64,000 bases of DNA, taken from contig CAITEP010000021.1 of assembly GCA_903891475.1 (NCBI GenBank), positions 240,962 through 304,961 on the forward strand, read 5' to 3'. The position numbers were made by a program, and so were the translations under genes. This DNA comes from an uncultured Mucilaginibacter sp. Its GTDB lineage: Bacteria > Bacteroidota > Bacteroidia > Sphingobacteriales > Sphingobacteriaceae. Positions within the stretch are counted from its first letter, which is position 1; each line of letters starts with the position of its first letter. The notes beneath the pieces were generated by a model. The model was not told the DNA's origin. It saw nothing but the letters and a program-made list of their open reading frames with translations, and did no database searches. Positions 10,901-18,713 of this stretch are shown here, piece by piece.

Positions 10901-11004
10901 ACCCTGAAGTTGGTAATAGCGGAAACCCATTGGGGCAGGGTTTGGACGCCAATGTTTACCCACTTTATGCAACCTATAACTTTGGTGTTAACTTAACATT
11001 TTAA
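7957..11004 (+). CDS. SusC/RagA-family TonB-dependent outer membrane transporter
   Basis: A 1015-residue outer-membrane importer. It has a signal peptide ending at VAFAQ (about residue 24), an N-terminal carboxypeptidase-regulatory-like domain (about 27-110), and the SusC hallmark VVVIGYGTQKK. The TonB-plug domain (about 118-230) carries LSSLQGKVAGL, VTIRGLGTIGG and ISVLKDASSTAIFGIRGANG, followed by a large beta-barrel ending in an aromatic residue. It would import glycan fragments captured by the SusD protein encoded 20 nt downstream. Substrate is inferred from the two GH144-type enzymes in the same locus: beta-1,2-glucan or a related glucan. Confidence 0.95.
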   Translation: MKRIFTISGLVLFCFFFINVAFAQNNTIKGKVTDAATGELLAGVSVAVKGTTNGTQTDVNGAYTITAPSTATITFSYIGYATQSIAINGKTIIDIKLAPQINDLQQVVVIGYGTQKKIDNTGSVATIKGADVAKESSQNALSSLQGKVAGLSIINNGSPGASPEVTIRGLGTIGGSSSPLYVVDDVWYDDISFLNTADIDNISVLKDASSTAIFGIRGANGVVLITTKRGGKGKPVINFNGYVGWQKATNLVKMADATQYATAINELYQYNNITPLLFSNPSSFGTGTNWYNQILRNALVTNHELSIGGGSEHNVYNVSFGFLDQDGLVKTNNYKRYTMHVSDDWTVVKPLKIGFTLSGLSSESSDINGGIFHQLYGAAPTLPVYYSNGKYGDPNDYNTGDGNNYNPQATIDFYNQHSKNIRLTGNVYGVLTLLKDLKFKTSYGMDLGQAEVRNYTPVYYATLAQQSTTSSFDIQHTQTANWIWENTFTYDKTIGGHKITALAGMTAQDYTTYYAHGYAKNVPYVSSGSLTSSFPDTAKNVLQTVLPSQQPHIRDLSYFVRANYSYKDKYLLNASIRQDGSSPYYDPKTNGANAFGYFPSIGAGWVISNESFLKDQHIFDNLKLKASWGKVGNRNVPINVANKVVTADPSYLTAIFGNPQTYVQGASINTVVPPLTVWENAESIDAGLEASFLNNRLSFELGYYNRITENAIFAIPIPSDVGTVGSNIEGNQAKIRNRGVELLLTWKDHPSSNFSYSVSANVGINNNIVLNVLSGKNPIYSGGNGIANGALATRTVEGEPIGEFYGYQVAGIFQQDQTSGAQPTAKAGDFQYVDVNKDGVIDSRDRVVLGNPNPKINYGINTSFTYKHFDLALDFQGVSDVSIYNADIAYRYGNENFTEDFYINRWHGTGTSNTYPSVNVGSNANAAPNSFYVESGAYFRVRNAQLGYTFSQLALQKVGIHKLRIFANAQNPINIFGYKGFNPEVGNSGNPLGQGLDANVYPLYATYNFGVNLTF

Positions 11005-11024
11005 CAAAACTAACAATAACGAAC

Positions 11025-12497
11025 ATGGAAAAATATTTAAAAACAGCTGTAGGGTTATTTTTGTTAATTGCCCTGGTAACAGTTCAAAGCTGTAAAAAAA
11101 GTTTTCTGGATGTAACAGCAAAGGGTACGGTTGCCGCTACTCAATTTTGGGTTACCCAGGCCGATGCAACATCCGCAGTTAGCGCGATGTATGCCAATTT
11201 ACACGAATGGAAAAACATTGCTTTTGCTCCAATAGCCGTTGAAAGTATGGGATCTGATGATGTGAACAAAGGAAGTTCACCTACCGATGCCAGTTTTATG
11301 AACGATTTTCAAAATTTTACTGCCAACTCTGGCGAAGGTCAAATAGCCGACTTTTGGGCTGGTCAATATCAAAATATAAATTTTGCGAACCAAATTCTTG
11401 ACAATGTTCCGGCAATAAACATGGATGTGGCCTTAAGGGCTAGGTATTTGGCCGAGGCAAAGTTTATTAGGGCTTATTCTTATTTCAGATTAGTTAGGGC
11501 TTTTGGTGGTGTACCTTTACGTTTGCATGTACCTAATACAGCAGGCGAATATAATATACCTCGAAGTACCGCGGCTCAAATTTGGGCAGCTATTGAAACT
11601 GATTTAACAGATGCTGCAGTTGTATTACCGCAAACATATAGTGCAGCCGATATCGGTCATGCAACAAAGGGGGCGGCACTTGCTTTACATGCCAAGGCTG
11701 CTTTGTATCAGAAAAAATGGGCCGATGTTTTAACCTATACCAATCAGGTAATGCAACTAGGTTATTCATTGTTTCCTAATTATGAGCAAATGTTCCGTAC
11801 CAATAATAAAAATAATTCAGAATCAATTTTTGAGATACAATGTATGTTGATACCTAATAACTCAAATGCATCAAATTCTCAGTATTCCCAAGTACAAGGT
11901 GTAAGAGGTTCAACAGGTGGTGGTTGGGGATTTAATGTGCCTAGTGCTGATTTAGCCGCCGCTTACGAAGCAGGCGATCCACGCAGAGATGCTACCATTA
12001 TATTTAGAGGTGAAACAACACCCGAAGGTGATTTAATACCTGCAAATGGTGATAACCCAATGTACAACCAAAAGTCGTATGTGCCATTTAGCCTTTATGT
12101 ATCGGGTTTTAATGAGGGTTGTCAGCAAAATAAAATTGTTTTACGTTATGCGGATGTATTGTTGATGAATGCCGAAGCCAATAATGAATTAGGCAATACA
12201 GCGCCAGCCTTAGCATCTTTAGAATTAGTAAGAGCACGCGCTAGAGCCGGCAACAACGCTATTCTACCAAAAGTAACCACTACCGATCAAACCGCTTTAC
12301 GTAACGCTATTTATTTTGAGCGCCGTGTTGAATTAGCTATGGAGTTCGATCGTTATTTTGATGTTATCCGTCAGGGTAGGGGTACAGCTGTATTTGGCTC
12401 ACGTGGTTGGAAAGCCGGTAAAAATGAAGTATGGCCAATTCCACAAAACGAAATTGATTTAAGCGTAGGTGTTTTAACTCAAAACCCTGGTTATTAA
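11025..12497 (+). CDS. SusD/RagB-family glycan-binding lipoprotein
   Basis: A 490-residue surface lipoprotein that forms the lid of the SusC pore. The signal peptide ends in lipobox VQSC (cysteine near residue 23), followed by KKSFLD, which is typical of SusD proteins. Family features include the helical TPR-like segment AEAKFIRAYSYFRLVRAFGGVPL and the C-terminal block ending in EVWPIPQNEIDLSVG. It starts 20 nt after susC and is certainly in the same operon. The ligand is inferred from context only. Confidence 0.94.
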   Translation: MEKYLKTAVGLFLLIALVTVQSCKKSFLDVTAKGTVAATQFWVTQADATSAVSAMYANLHEWKNIAFAPIAVESMGSDDVNKGSSPTDASFMNDFQNFTANSGEGQIADFWAGQYQNINFANQILDNVPAINMDVALRARYLAEAKFIRAYSYFRLVRAFGGVPLRLHVPNTAGEYNIPRSTAAQIWAAIETDLTDAAVVLPQTYSAADIGHATKGAALALHAKAALYQKKWADVLTYTNQVMQLGYSLFPNYEQMFRTNNKNNSESIFEIQCMLIPNNSNASNSQYSQVQGVRGSTGGGWGFNVPSADLAAAYEAGDPRRDATIIFRGETTPEGDLIPANGDNPMYNQKSYVPFSLYVSGFNEGCQQNKIVLRYADVLLMNAEANNELGNTAPALASLELVRARARAGNNAILPKVTTTDQTALRNAIYFERRVELAMEFDRYFDVIRQGRGTAVFGSRGWKAGKNEVWPIPQNEIDLSVGVLTQNPGY

Positions 12498-12516
12498 TAG
12501 TATAATTAAAGAAAAA

Positions 12517-13383
12517 ATGATGAAAACAATTAAAAATATACTTGGCGTAGCCTTTTTGGGTACGGCTTTAGTTTTCTCCATATCCTCTTGTCAAAAAAGC
12601 TTCGACCCCAAAACCTATGCGCCTACAAAGCCATTGCCGACTTTTGGCGGGTACAGCAGCTCGAAGGATATTGAACCAACTAATTTGGTTGCTTATTGGC
12701 CTTTTAATGGCAGTTTAGCCGATAGCTTATCAACTACAACAGGTGTAGCAACAGGTACAAGTTTTACAACTGGAGTTAAAGGGCAAGGACTGCAAGGGGC
12801 CAATAATGGTTATGTAGTTTCTGATGTGCCTGCGGCAGTACAGAATTTGCATAGCTTTACAGTAAGTACTTGGGTTAATATGCCTCAAAATACAACCGGA
12901 GCAATTGGAATAATCGGGATTGCTCATACACAAAATTTTTGGGGAAACCTTGATGTCTTTTTCGATAATGGCTCAACACCAACAACTGGTATATTAAAAG
13001 TACATGCTTTTAACAATAGCACCAGCGGTTCAGGTTCTGATGCATGGGAAGGTGGTTATAAAGTTGCTAACCCATGGAATACTTGGATAAATGTAACAGT
13101 AACTTATGACGAGTCGACCGGAACGGTTACAGTTTATTATAATGGCGCGGTGGCTGGTACAAATAATACTACTGGTTTTGCACCTATTAACTGGACAGGG
13201 GCTAAGAAAATGGTTTTTGGAACTTTGCAGTTTCAAACTAATCCATCACTTACCTCCGCAACAACCTCACAAGGTTGGGCTGGTTATTTAACAGGTACGC
13301 TTGACCAGGTTCGGATTTATAATAAAGTATTATCTGCTTCTGAAGCATCTGCTTTATACAATCTCGAAAAATTAGGAAGATAA
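12517..13383 (+). CDS. LamG-like (concanavalin A fold) lipoprotein
   Basis: A 288-residue lipoprotein with lipobox ISSC near residue 25, a short linker, then a LamG/jelly-roll domain (about residues 55-285). Motifs include LVAYWPFNGSLADS, HSFTVSTWVNMP and the closing LDQVRIYNKVLSASEASALYNLE. It is probably a surface glycan-binding protein working with SusCD, in the position SusE/SusF-like proteins hold in other loci. It starts 19 nt after susD. It ends just before a strong terminator, so it is the last gene of the susCD transcription unit. Enzymatic activity is possible for this fold, but I see no evidence for it. Confidence 0.85.
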   Translation: MMKTIKNILGVAFLGTALVFSISSCQKSFDPKTYAPTKPLPTFGGYSSSKDIEPTNLVAYWPFNGSLADSLSTTTGVATGTSFTTGVKGQGLQGANNGYVVSDVPAAVQNLHSFTVSTWVNMPQNTTGAIGIIGIAHTQNFWGNLDVFFDNGSTPTTGILKVHAFNNSTSGSGSDAWEGGYKVANPWNTWINVTVTYDESTGTVTVYYNGAVAGTNNTTGFAPINWTGAKKMVFGTLQFQTNPSLTSATTSQGWAGYLTGTLDQVRIYNKVLSASEASALYNLEKLGR

Positions 13384-13406
13384 TTGGTTGATTTGATTTA
13401 GTTATG

Positions 13407-13460
13407 AGGTTGCCCAAGGTTTGTTTGTTGACAAACAGATGGACAGGGCAACCTTTTTTG
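13407..13460 (+). terminator. Intrinsic terminator after the susCD-lamG unit
   Basis: A perfect 9-bp stem AGGTTGCCC (13407-13415) / GGGCAACCT (13446-13454) is followed directly by a T-run. An inner hairpin (GTTTGTT..ACAAAC) fills the loop. It separates the binding/import genes from the two GH144 genes, which begin about 40 nt downstream. Confidence 0.8.
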
Positions 13461-13496
13461 TAAACTTATTTTTAATATTGACTGAGTTTTTGCTGA

Positions 13497-15155
13497 ATGA
13501 GAAGTTTTAATAATGGAATTTTACTTTTATTAATTGCATTATTTTCTGCTTGCGGAAAAGATGGTAGCCAAAATAACCTACCCTCGGCAGCCTTATTTAG
13601 CCTTAATTCATTTAAAGTGAATGGAACCTATGTTGGGTTAACTTATAAAGGCTTAAATACCAGTCCTATAATAAAGCTTTCCTTTTCAACAGCTATTAAT
13701 CATAATTCAGTTAGTGCCAATATTGCCTTGACAAATTCGGCTGGAAACATTGCACCTTTTAATACTACCTATGAAAACCATGATAGTACGGTCGTTATTA
13801 TTCCGAACGGGTTGCAACCTATTACGAATTATAATTTCAGTGTATCAACAGGTCTGCAATCTGTAGCCGGAGGTAGTTTACAATCGGCCTTAAAAATAAG
13901 TTTAACTACCGCGATCGATTCAACTGATAAATTCCCAACAATAACCGACGATCAATTGCTCGACTTGGTACAAAAACAAACCCTCAAATATTTTTACGAT
14001 TTCGGTCACCCCACAAGTGGTTTGGCCAGAGAGCGAAATACTTCTGGCGATATTGTTACCACCGGAGGTTCGGGCTTTGGCATCATGGCTTTGGTAACCG
14101 GGGTTAGCCGGCAGTTTATTACAAGGGCACAAGGCTTGGCTCGTTTGCAAACCATTGTCGCTTTTTTAAAAAACAACGCGCAAACTTTTCATGGCGCTTA
14201 TCCGCACTGGATGAATGGGCAAACAGGTGCTGTAGTTCCATTTAGCACGCAAGATGATGGAGCCGATTTGGTGGAGACCGGGTTTTTGATGGAAGGCCTA
14301 CTTACCGCCCGTCAGTTTTTTAACGGTGCAGGTAGCGATGAAAGCAATTTACGAAGCGATATCACCAACTTATACAATAAGGTAGAATGGAGTTGGTTTC
14401 AAAATGGGCAAAATACTTTGTTTTGGCATTGGAGCCCAAACTATGGTTGGAGCAGCAATATGCAAATTAATGGCTGGAACGAGGCATTGGTTGTATATGT
14501 ACTTGCTGCATCATCGCCAACTTACCCTATACAAAAGGCTGTTTATGATAATGGTTGGGCCTTAAATGGGAGTATCAAAAATGGCAATAGCTTTTACGGT
14601 GTTCAATTACCTTTAGGGCCAGCAATTGGCGGGCCTCTTTTTTTTGCACATTATTCTTTTATGGGCATTAACCCGAATGGATTATCGGATGCTTATGCTA
14701 GTTATGATGTGCAGAACAAAGCGCAGGCATTAATCAACTATAATTATTGTGTTGCCAATCCTCAAAATAATTATGGGTATAGCAGCAACTGTTGGGGACT
14801 TACCCCAAGCGATATTGCAAATGGCTATACTGCAAGTTCGCCAACTAACGATGTGGGTGTAATCGCGCCTACCGCTGCTATTGCTTCTTTGCCTTATACA
14901 CCAACACAATCAATGCAAGCGTTGCGATTTTTTTACTATAAGCTAGGCGATAAAGTTTGGGGTAATTACGGCTTTTACGATGCCTTTAACCTAAATAATC
15001 CCTGGTTTGCCACTTCAACCTTGGCAATTGACGAAGGGCCTATTATCGATATGATTGAGAATTACCGTACTGGCCTATTATGGAACCTTTTTATGAGTTG
15101 CACAGAGGTAAAAACCGGTATGAAATCATTGGGTTTTAAAGGACCCAATTTATAA
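13497..15155 (+). CDS. GH144-type glucoamylase-like/endo-beta-1,2-glucanase lipoprotein with Ig-like domain
   Basis: A 552-residue lipoprotein with lipobox FSAC near residue 19, a bacterial Ig-like (Big_5 type) domain at about 40-140, and a C-terminal glycoamylase/GH144 alpha/alpha-barrel at about 150-545. Shared family blocks are TSGLARER, GGSGFGIMA, HGAYPHWMNG, DDGADLVETGFLMEGLL, FWHWSPNYGW and LAIDEGPIIDMIENYRTGLLW. Characterised GH144 enzymes cut beta-1,2-glucan internally, so this is probably a surface endoglucanase, with substrate inferred from family. The neighbouring gene encodes a paralogue, suggesting tandem duplication. The terminator upstream implies its own promoter or read-through. 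Confidence 0.87.
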   Translation: MRSFNNGILLLLIALFSACGKDGSQNNLPSAALFSLNSFKVNGTYVGLTYKGLNTSPIIKLSFSTAINHNSVSANIALTNSAGNIAPFNTTYENHDSTVVIIPNGLQPITNYNFSVSTGLQSVAGGSLQSALKISLTTAIDSTDKFPTITDDQLLDLVQKQTLKYFYDFGHPTSGLARERNTSGDIVTTGGSGFGIMALVTGVSRQFITRAQGLARLQTIVAFLKNNAQTFHGAYPHWMNGQTGAVVPFSTQDDGADLVETGFLMEGLLTARQFFNGAGSDESNLRSDITNLYNKVEWSWFQNGQNTLFWHWSPNYGWSSNMQINGWNEALVVYVLAASSPTYPIQKAVYDNGWALNGSIKNGNSFYGVQLPLGPAIGGPLFFAHYSFMGINPNGLSDAYASYDVQNKAQALINYNYCVANPQNNYGYSSNCWGLTPSDIANGYTASSPTNDVGVIAPTAAIASLPYTPTQSMQALRFFYYKLGDKVWGNYGFYDAFNLNNPWFATSTLAIDEGPIIDMIENYRTGLLWNLFMSCTEVKTGMKSLGFKGPNL

Positions 15156-15218
15156 AACCTACAAATTGATAGGCCAATGTGAACGGCATAATCAGTTTGT
15201 TTTTAAACATTTAAACGA

Positions 15219-16568
15219 ATGAAAAAATATATACTTTACCTTTTTTTGATGCTTATTGGCGGCCTCGCCATAGCTCAAAAATCAGGAATCAATGCAAACA
15301 CCGAGGGAATTAAGCCAGTAGGAGTGATTAAAAACCTGAGCGACAGTGCCTTGTTGGATGTAGTGCAACGCCAAACTTTCCGGTATTTTTGGGATTATGC
15401 CCACCCGGTATCGGGCTTGGCACGCGAGCGTAGCAATGCTACCTTTGGTTATGGCAATGAGGTAGTTACCATAGGTGGCTCGGGTTTTGGCATTATGAGC
15501 ATTATTGTGGCTGACCATCGCAAATGGATTACCCACGAACAGGCAGTAAACCGCATTGGCAAAATTGTTGAATTTTTATTTAAGGCAAATGCTTATCATG
15601 GTGTATTTCCGCATTGGCTAAATGGCGAAACAGGGGTCACCATTCCGTTTGGACGAAAAGATGATGGGGGCGATTTGGTGGAGACCTCGTACCTGTTTCA
15701 AGGTCTGCTTTGCGCAAGACAATATTTTACTGCCGATAACCCCAAGGAACAACGCATAAGGGATGTAATAGGCTGGATGTGGGGCGAGGTGGAATGGGAT
15801 TGGTATACCCGCGAGGGAAGGGATAATTTGTACTGGCATTGGTCGCCTAATAATGGTTGGGCAATGAATTTCCCCATCAGAGGTTTTAATGAATGCCTTA
15901 TTACCTATGTGCTGGCTGCCTCTGGCGAGCGATACCCGGTAAGTGCCGACGTTTATCACCGTGGTTGGGCACAAAGCGACTTTTTTAATAATGGCAAAAC
16001 TTTTTACGGGCATAAGTTACCCCTGGGTTTTGACTATGGCGGTCCATTGTTTTTTTCGCAATACTCATTCTTAGGGCTTAACCCTAAGGGCTTGAAGGAT
16101 CGATATGCCGATTATTGGGAACAAAATCAAAACCATACCCTGATTAACCACGACTATTGCGTGGATAACCCCCAAAAATTTAAAGGATATGGCGAAAATT
16201 GTTGGGGACTAACCGCCAGCGACAATTTTGAAGGCTACAATGCCCATTCGCCAACGAATGATTTGGGAGTAATTACACCTACGGCGGCATTATCCGCATT
16301 TCCGTATACGCCGGAATATTCCATGAAGGCATTGCGCCATTTTTATGAAGATTTGGGCGATAAAACCTGGGGCGAATATGGCTTTGTGGATTCGTTTAGC
16401 GAACAGCGCGACTGGTACGCCAAATCGTACCTAGCTATTGACGAGGGCCCTATTGTGGTTATGATAGAAAACTACCGAAGTGGCCTACTATGGAAACTAT
16501 TTATGAGTTGCCCCGAAGTAAAAAAAGGACTGAAAAAACTCGACTTTGAAAGCCCGACTTTGAAGTAG
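15219..16568 (+). CDS. GH144-type glucoamylase-like/endo-beta-1,2-glucanase, secreted
   Basis: A 449-residue paralogue of the preceding enzyme. It has an ordinary signal peptide (GLAIAQ, about residue 20) instead of a lipobox and no Ig-like domain. The catalytic domain spans about 40-447 and keeps all the family blocks: SGLARERS, GGSGFGIMS, HGVFPHWLNG, DDGGDLVETSYLFQGLL, YWHWSPNNGW and AIDEGPIVVMIENYRSGLLW. A periplasmic location is likely, where it could shorten imported oligosaccharides. It starts 63 nt after its paralogue and is followed by a terminator, so the two enzymes probably form a bicistron. Exact linkage specificity cannot be read from sequence. Confidence 0.88.
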   Translation: MKKYILYLFLMLIGGLAIAQKSGINANTEGIKPVGVIKNLSDSALLDVVQRQTFRYFWDYAHPVSGLARERSNATFGYGNEVVTIGGSGFGIMSIIVADHRKWITHEQAVNRIGKIVEFLFKANAYHGVFPHWLNGETGVTIPFGRKDDGGDLVETSYLFQGLLCARQYFTADNPKEQRIRDVIGWMWGEVEWDWYTREGRDNLYWHWSPNNGWAMNFPIRGFNECLITYVLAASGERYPVSADVYHRGWAQSDFFNNGKTFYGHKLPLGFDYGGPLFFSQYSFLGLNPKGLKDRYADYWEQNQNHTLINHDYCVDNPQKFKGYGENCWGLTASDNFEGYNAHSPTNDLGVITPTAALSAFPYTPEYSMKALRHFYEDLGDKTWGEYGFVDSFSEQRDWYAKSYLAIDEGPIVVMIENYRSGLLWKLFMSCPEVKKGLKKLDFESPTLK

Positions 16569-16593
16569 GAATAGCTATTTGTAAGAATTTTTA

Positions 16594-16625
16594 AGAGGCT
16601 GCTTTTTTGAAGCGGCCTTTTTTGT
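16594..16625 (+). terminator. Intrinsic terminator after the GH144 pair
   Basis: A 9-bp stem AGGCTGCTT (16596-16604) / AAGCGGCCT (16610-16618), with one G-U pair and a short loop, is followed by a T-run. It closes the glycan locus. Confidence 0.75.
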
Positions 16626-16636
16626 GGGGAGTAAAT

Positions 16637-16774
16637 TTAGGTTTTGAAAATAAAATAAAAAGCTAAATAAATGACTACCGCTATAGGCAAAGCTAAAAAG
16701 CCAATGGCAATAGCCCCGGCATAACTAAAAATAAACTCCTTAACTTTTTCTTTGGTACTAATTATACCCCTCAT
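16637..16774 (-). CDS. Possible 45-residue single-span membrane protein
   Basis: An ATG-initiated frame on the minus strand encodes 45 residues. A basic N-terminus (MRGIISTKEKVKEF) is followed by one long hydrophobic stretch and a short basic end (FKT). The layout suits a small inner-membrane protein, topology unknown. There is no recognisable family and no clear ribosome binding site, which is normal for this phylum. It sits between the glycan locus and the AT-rich nuclease pair, convergent with the GH144 genes. It could be chance; comparative conservation would decide. Confidence 0.4.
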   Translation of the reverse strand: MRGIISTKEKVKEFIFSYAGAIAIGFLALPIAVVIYLAFYFIFKT

Positions 16775-17120
16775 AAAAATCTGTTTTAATTTAGGAAAAT
16801 AAATTTCATTAAGTAAATATAGTGTATTTTGGATTAATTATTATTTTTAGGTTTAAAAAATTACGTTATTCTTTTCATTAGTTAAATAATTGAGTAGTTT
16901 TAGGACAGTAAATGTTTAATATTTTTATACTTATCTGTTAATTGGAAGATTATTTTAACGATTGTTTTATGAATGATAAGGTTTTTGTTTGAGACTCAAT
17001 TTTCAGTCAAAATAATTTTTAGTTTGGAAATTGTAAAAGGAAGAGTTTGTTGTTTTGAAAGAAACAATTAGTAAAAGATATAATATTTAGCTACCGTAAC
17101 TATATAATGCAAAATTACTT
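16775..17120. other. 346-nt very AT-rich intergenic region upstream of the ATPase/HNH pair
   Basis: No gene, tRNA or clear repeat is visible. It must carry the promoter of the nuclease pair, but I find no good TAnnTTTG box. The nearest is a TAATATTTAG-like stretch around 17080-17090. The low GC content continues into the two genes downstream and suggests a common foreign origin. Confidence 0.4.
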
Positions 17121-18713
17121 ATGATTAGAATCGAGTATTTGAAATTACGTCATCATCCACAATTAGGTGACATTGAATTATTTTTTTCTCCACCTTCCGA
17201 ATCAAAAAAATCTGAAAGACCTTATACATCAATTATTATAGGACCTAATGGGACTGGGAAAAGCTTTATACTAAGAACAATAGCTGAAATTTTGAGACAA
17301 TTTAATTCCTTTTTGCTTGCTGATAAAAGGGATTTTAGTTTGCCTTATGGCATTCATTTACGTTATCAAATGGATAATAACATATATGAGATTGTATCAA
17401 GTAACTATTTGATATTTGGCAAAAATGGTACTAGAAGAAATTTTATATATTTAAAAAATCGTCCATTTGATTTTGAGTTATTGTCGGAAATATCATCATA
17501 CAATCAGATTACCAGATATGAGATTCTTCCCAAAGATTTGGAATTTCCAAATAAATTATTAGTGAATTCGTTGATGTTAACTGATCGTTTTGTTTTTCAA
17601 GAAAGTAAAAGTAATGACTTCTACCAATATTTAGGTGTTCGAAGTTCAAGTGGGTCAAGCAGTACGAGAGCGTCATCAAGAAGAACAATAAGACATTTAT
17701 TTAGCGCTACTGATTTTATAGTTGATTTTAATAAAAATTTAAAAGAATTGTTATTTTTTTTGGAGTTTGAACCTTCTTTGGAAATAAACTACTCAACAAA
17801 AATAAATAAACTTTTTTTTTCTGGAAATCTTACGATTGCAGATTTTAAGAAATACTTTGAATACTGGTGGGATGAGAATTTCAAATATTCATCTAGAAAA
17901 CAAGAAAATCCGCTTTGGAGCATACCTTACTACAATAGAAATTTTAAAGAAAATCCGAGTAAGGTAATATCAATAGTTGACTATCTGAATAAGTTAACAA
18001 TTTCAGGTCGCCTTATCCATAAAAAAAACGCATCTTCTAAATTATTATCAATTGATTTACTTGATGTTAATTTATCTAAGGATGAAATGGGCTTGATTAA
18101 TGAATTAGAAAATCTTGATATATTAAACTTAGATGGCATCAAATTGAAAAAGAAGGATTCTAAGCTATCAATAGCTGACCTTAGTTCAGGTGAATATCAC
18201 CTAATAATTTCACTGATAGGTATTTTTTCTAATATTACAGAGAATAGTGTTGTTTTAATTGACGAGCCAGAAATAAGCCTTCACCCAAATTGGCAAATGC
18301 GTTATATAACTTTTTTAAAAAAGGTATTCTCAAAATTCCCAAGTTGCCATTTTATTATAACCACACATTCACATTTTTTAGTTTCAGATTTAGAAGGTGA
18401 AAGTTCATCCATAACCGCATTATCTCGAAATGCAAATAATGATCAATTAAAAGCTGAATTATTGGAAAATAACACCTTCGGTTGGTCAGCTGAGGAGGTA
18501 TTATATTCAGTTTTTGGAGTAAAATCAACTCGAAATTTTTTTATAGAGTATGACTTGGTGAAGTTGGTTTCGTTATTAAACAGAAATTCAGATGACTATG
18601 TAGAAATTAGAAGAATAGTTAATAAACTTTATCAACTTCCTTTAAGTGAAAATGATCCTTTAAAAATAATTATAGAAAAAAGCAATAAATATCTAAAATT
18701 AAACAATGCTTAA
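17121..18713 (+). CDS. ptuA: Septu-like PtuA ATPase (AAA/SMC-type, ABC-like)
   Basis: A 530-residue single-chain ATPase of the AAA_15/AAA_21 (SMC/OLD-like) type. Walker A is GPNGTGKS at residues 41-48, the ABC-like signature LSSGE is at about 354-358, Walker B is VVLIDEPEISLHP at about 377-389, and the switch region is IITTHSHF at about 412-419. The stretch between the motifs is poorly conserved and probably helical. The stop codon overlaps the start of an HNH nuclease gene by 8 nt. ATPase plus HNH nuclease is the make-up of the Septu (PtuA/PtuB) anti-phage system, where the ATPase controls the nuclease. The GC content is visibly lower than in neighbours, which suggests transfer. The ATPase class is certain; the Septu assignment is inference from gene pairing. 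Confidence 0.75.
   Translation: MIRIEYLKLRHHPQLGDIELFFSPPSESKKSERPYTSIIIGPNGTGKSFILRTIAEILRQFNSFLLADKRDFSLPYGIHLRYQMDNNIYEIVSSNYLIFGKNGTRRNFIYLKNRPFDFELLSEISSYNQITRYEILPKDLEFPNKLLVNSLMLTDRFVFQESKSNDFYQYLGVRSSSGSSSTRASSRRTIRHLFSATDFIVDFNKNLKELLFFLEFEPSLEINYSTKINKLFFSGNLTIADFKKYFEYWWDENFKYSSRKQENPLWSIPYYNRNFKENPSKVISIVDYLNKLTISGRLIHKKNASSKLLSIDLLDVNLSKDEMGLINELENLDILNLDGIKLKKKDSKLSIADLSSGEYHLIISLIGIFSNITENSVVLIDEPEISLHPNWQMRYITFLKKVFSKFPSCHFIITTHSHFLVSDLEGESSSITALSRNANNDQLKAELLENNTFGWSAEEVLYSVFGVKSTRNFFIEYDLVKLVSLLNRNSDDYVEIRRIVNKLYQLPLSENDPLKIIIEKSNKYLKLNNA

Noticed and set aside
15618..16013. 131-residue antisense ORF
   Set aside because: It is opposite the second GH144 gene and shows no domain or signal peptide.
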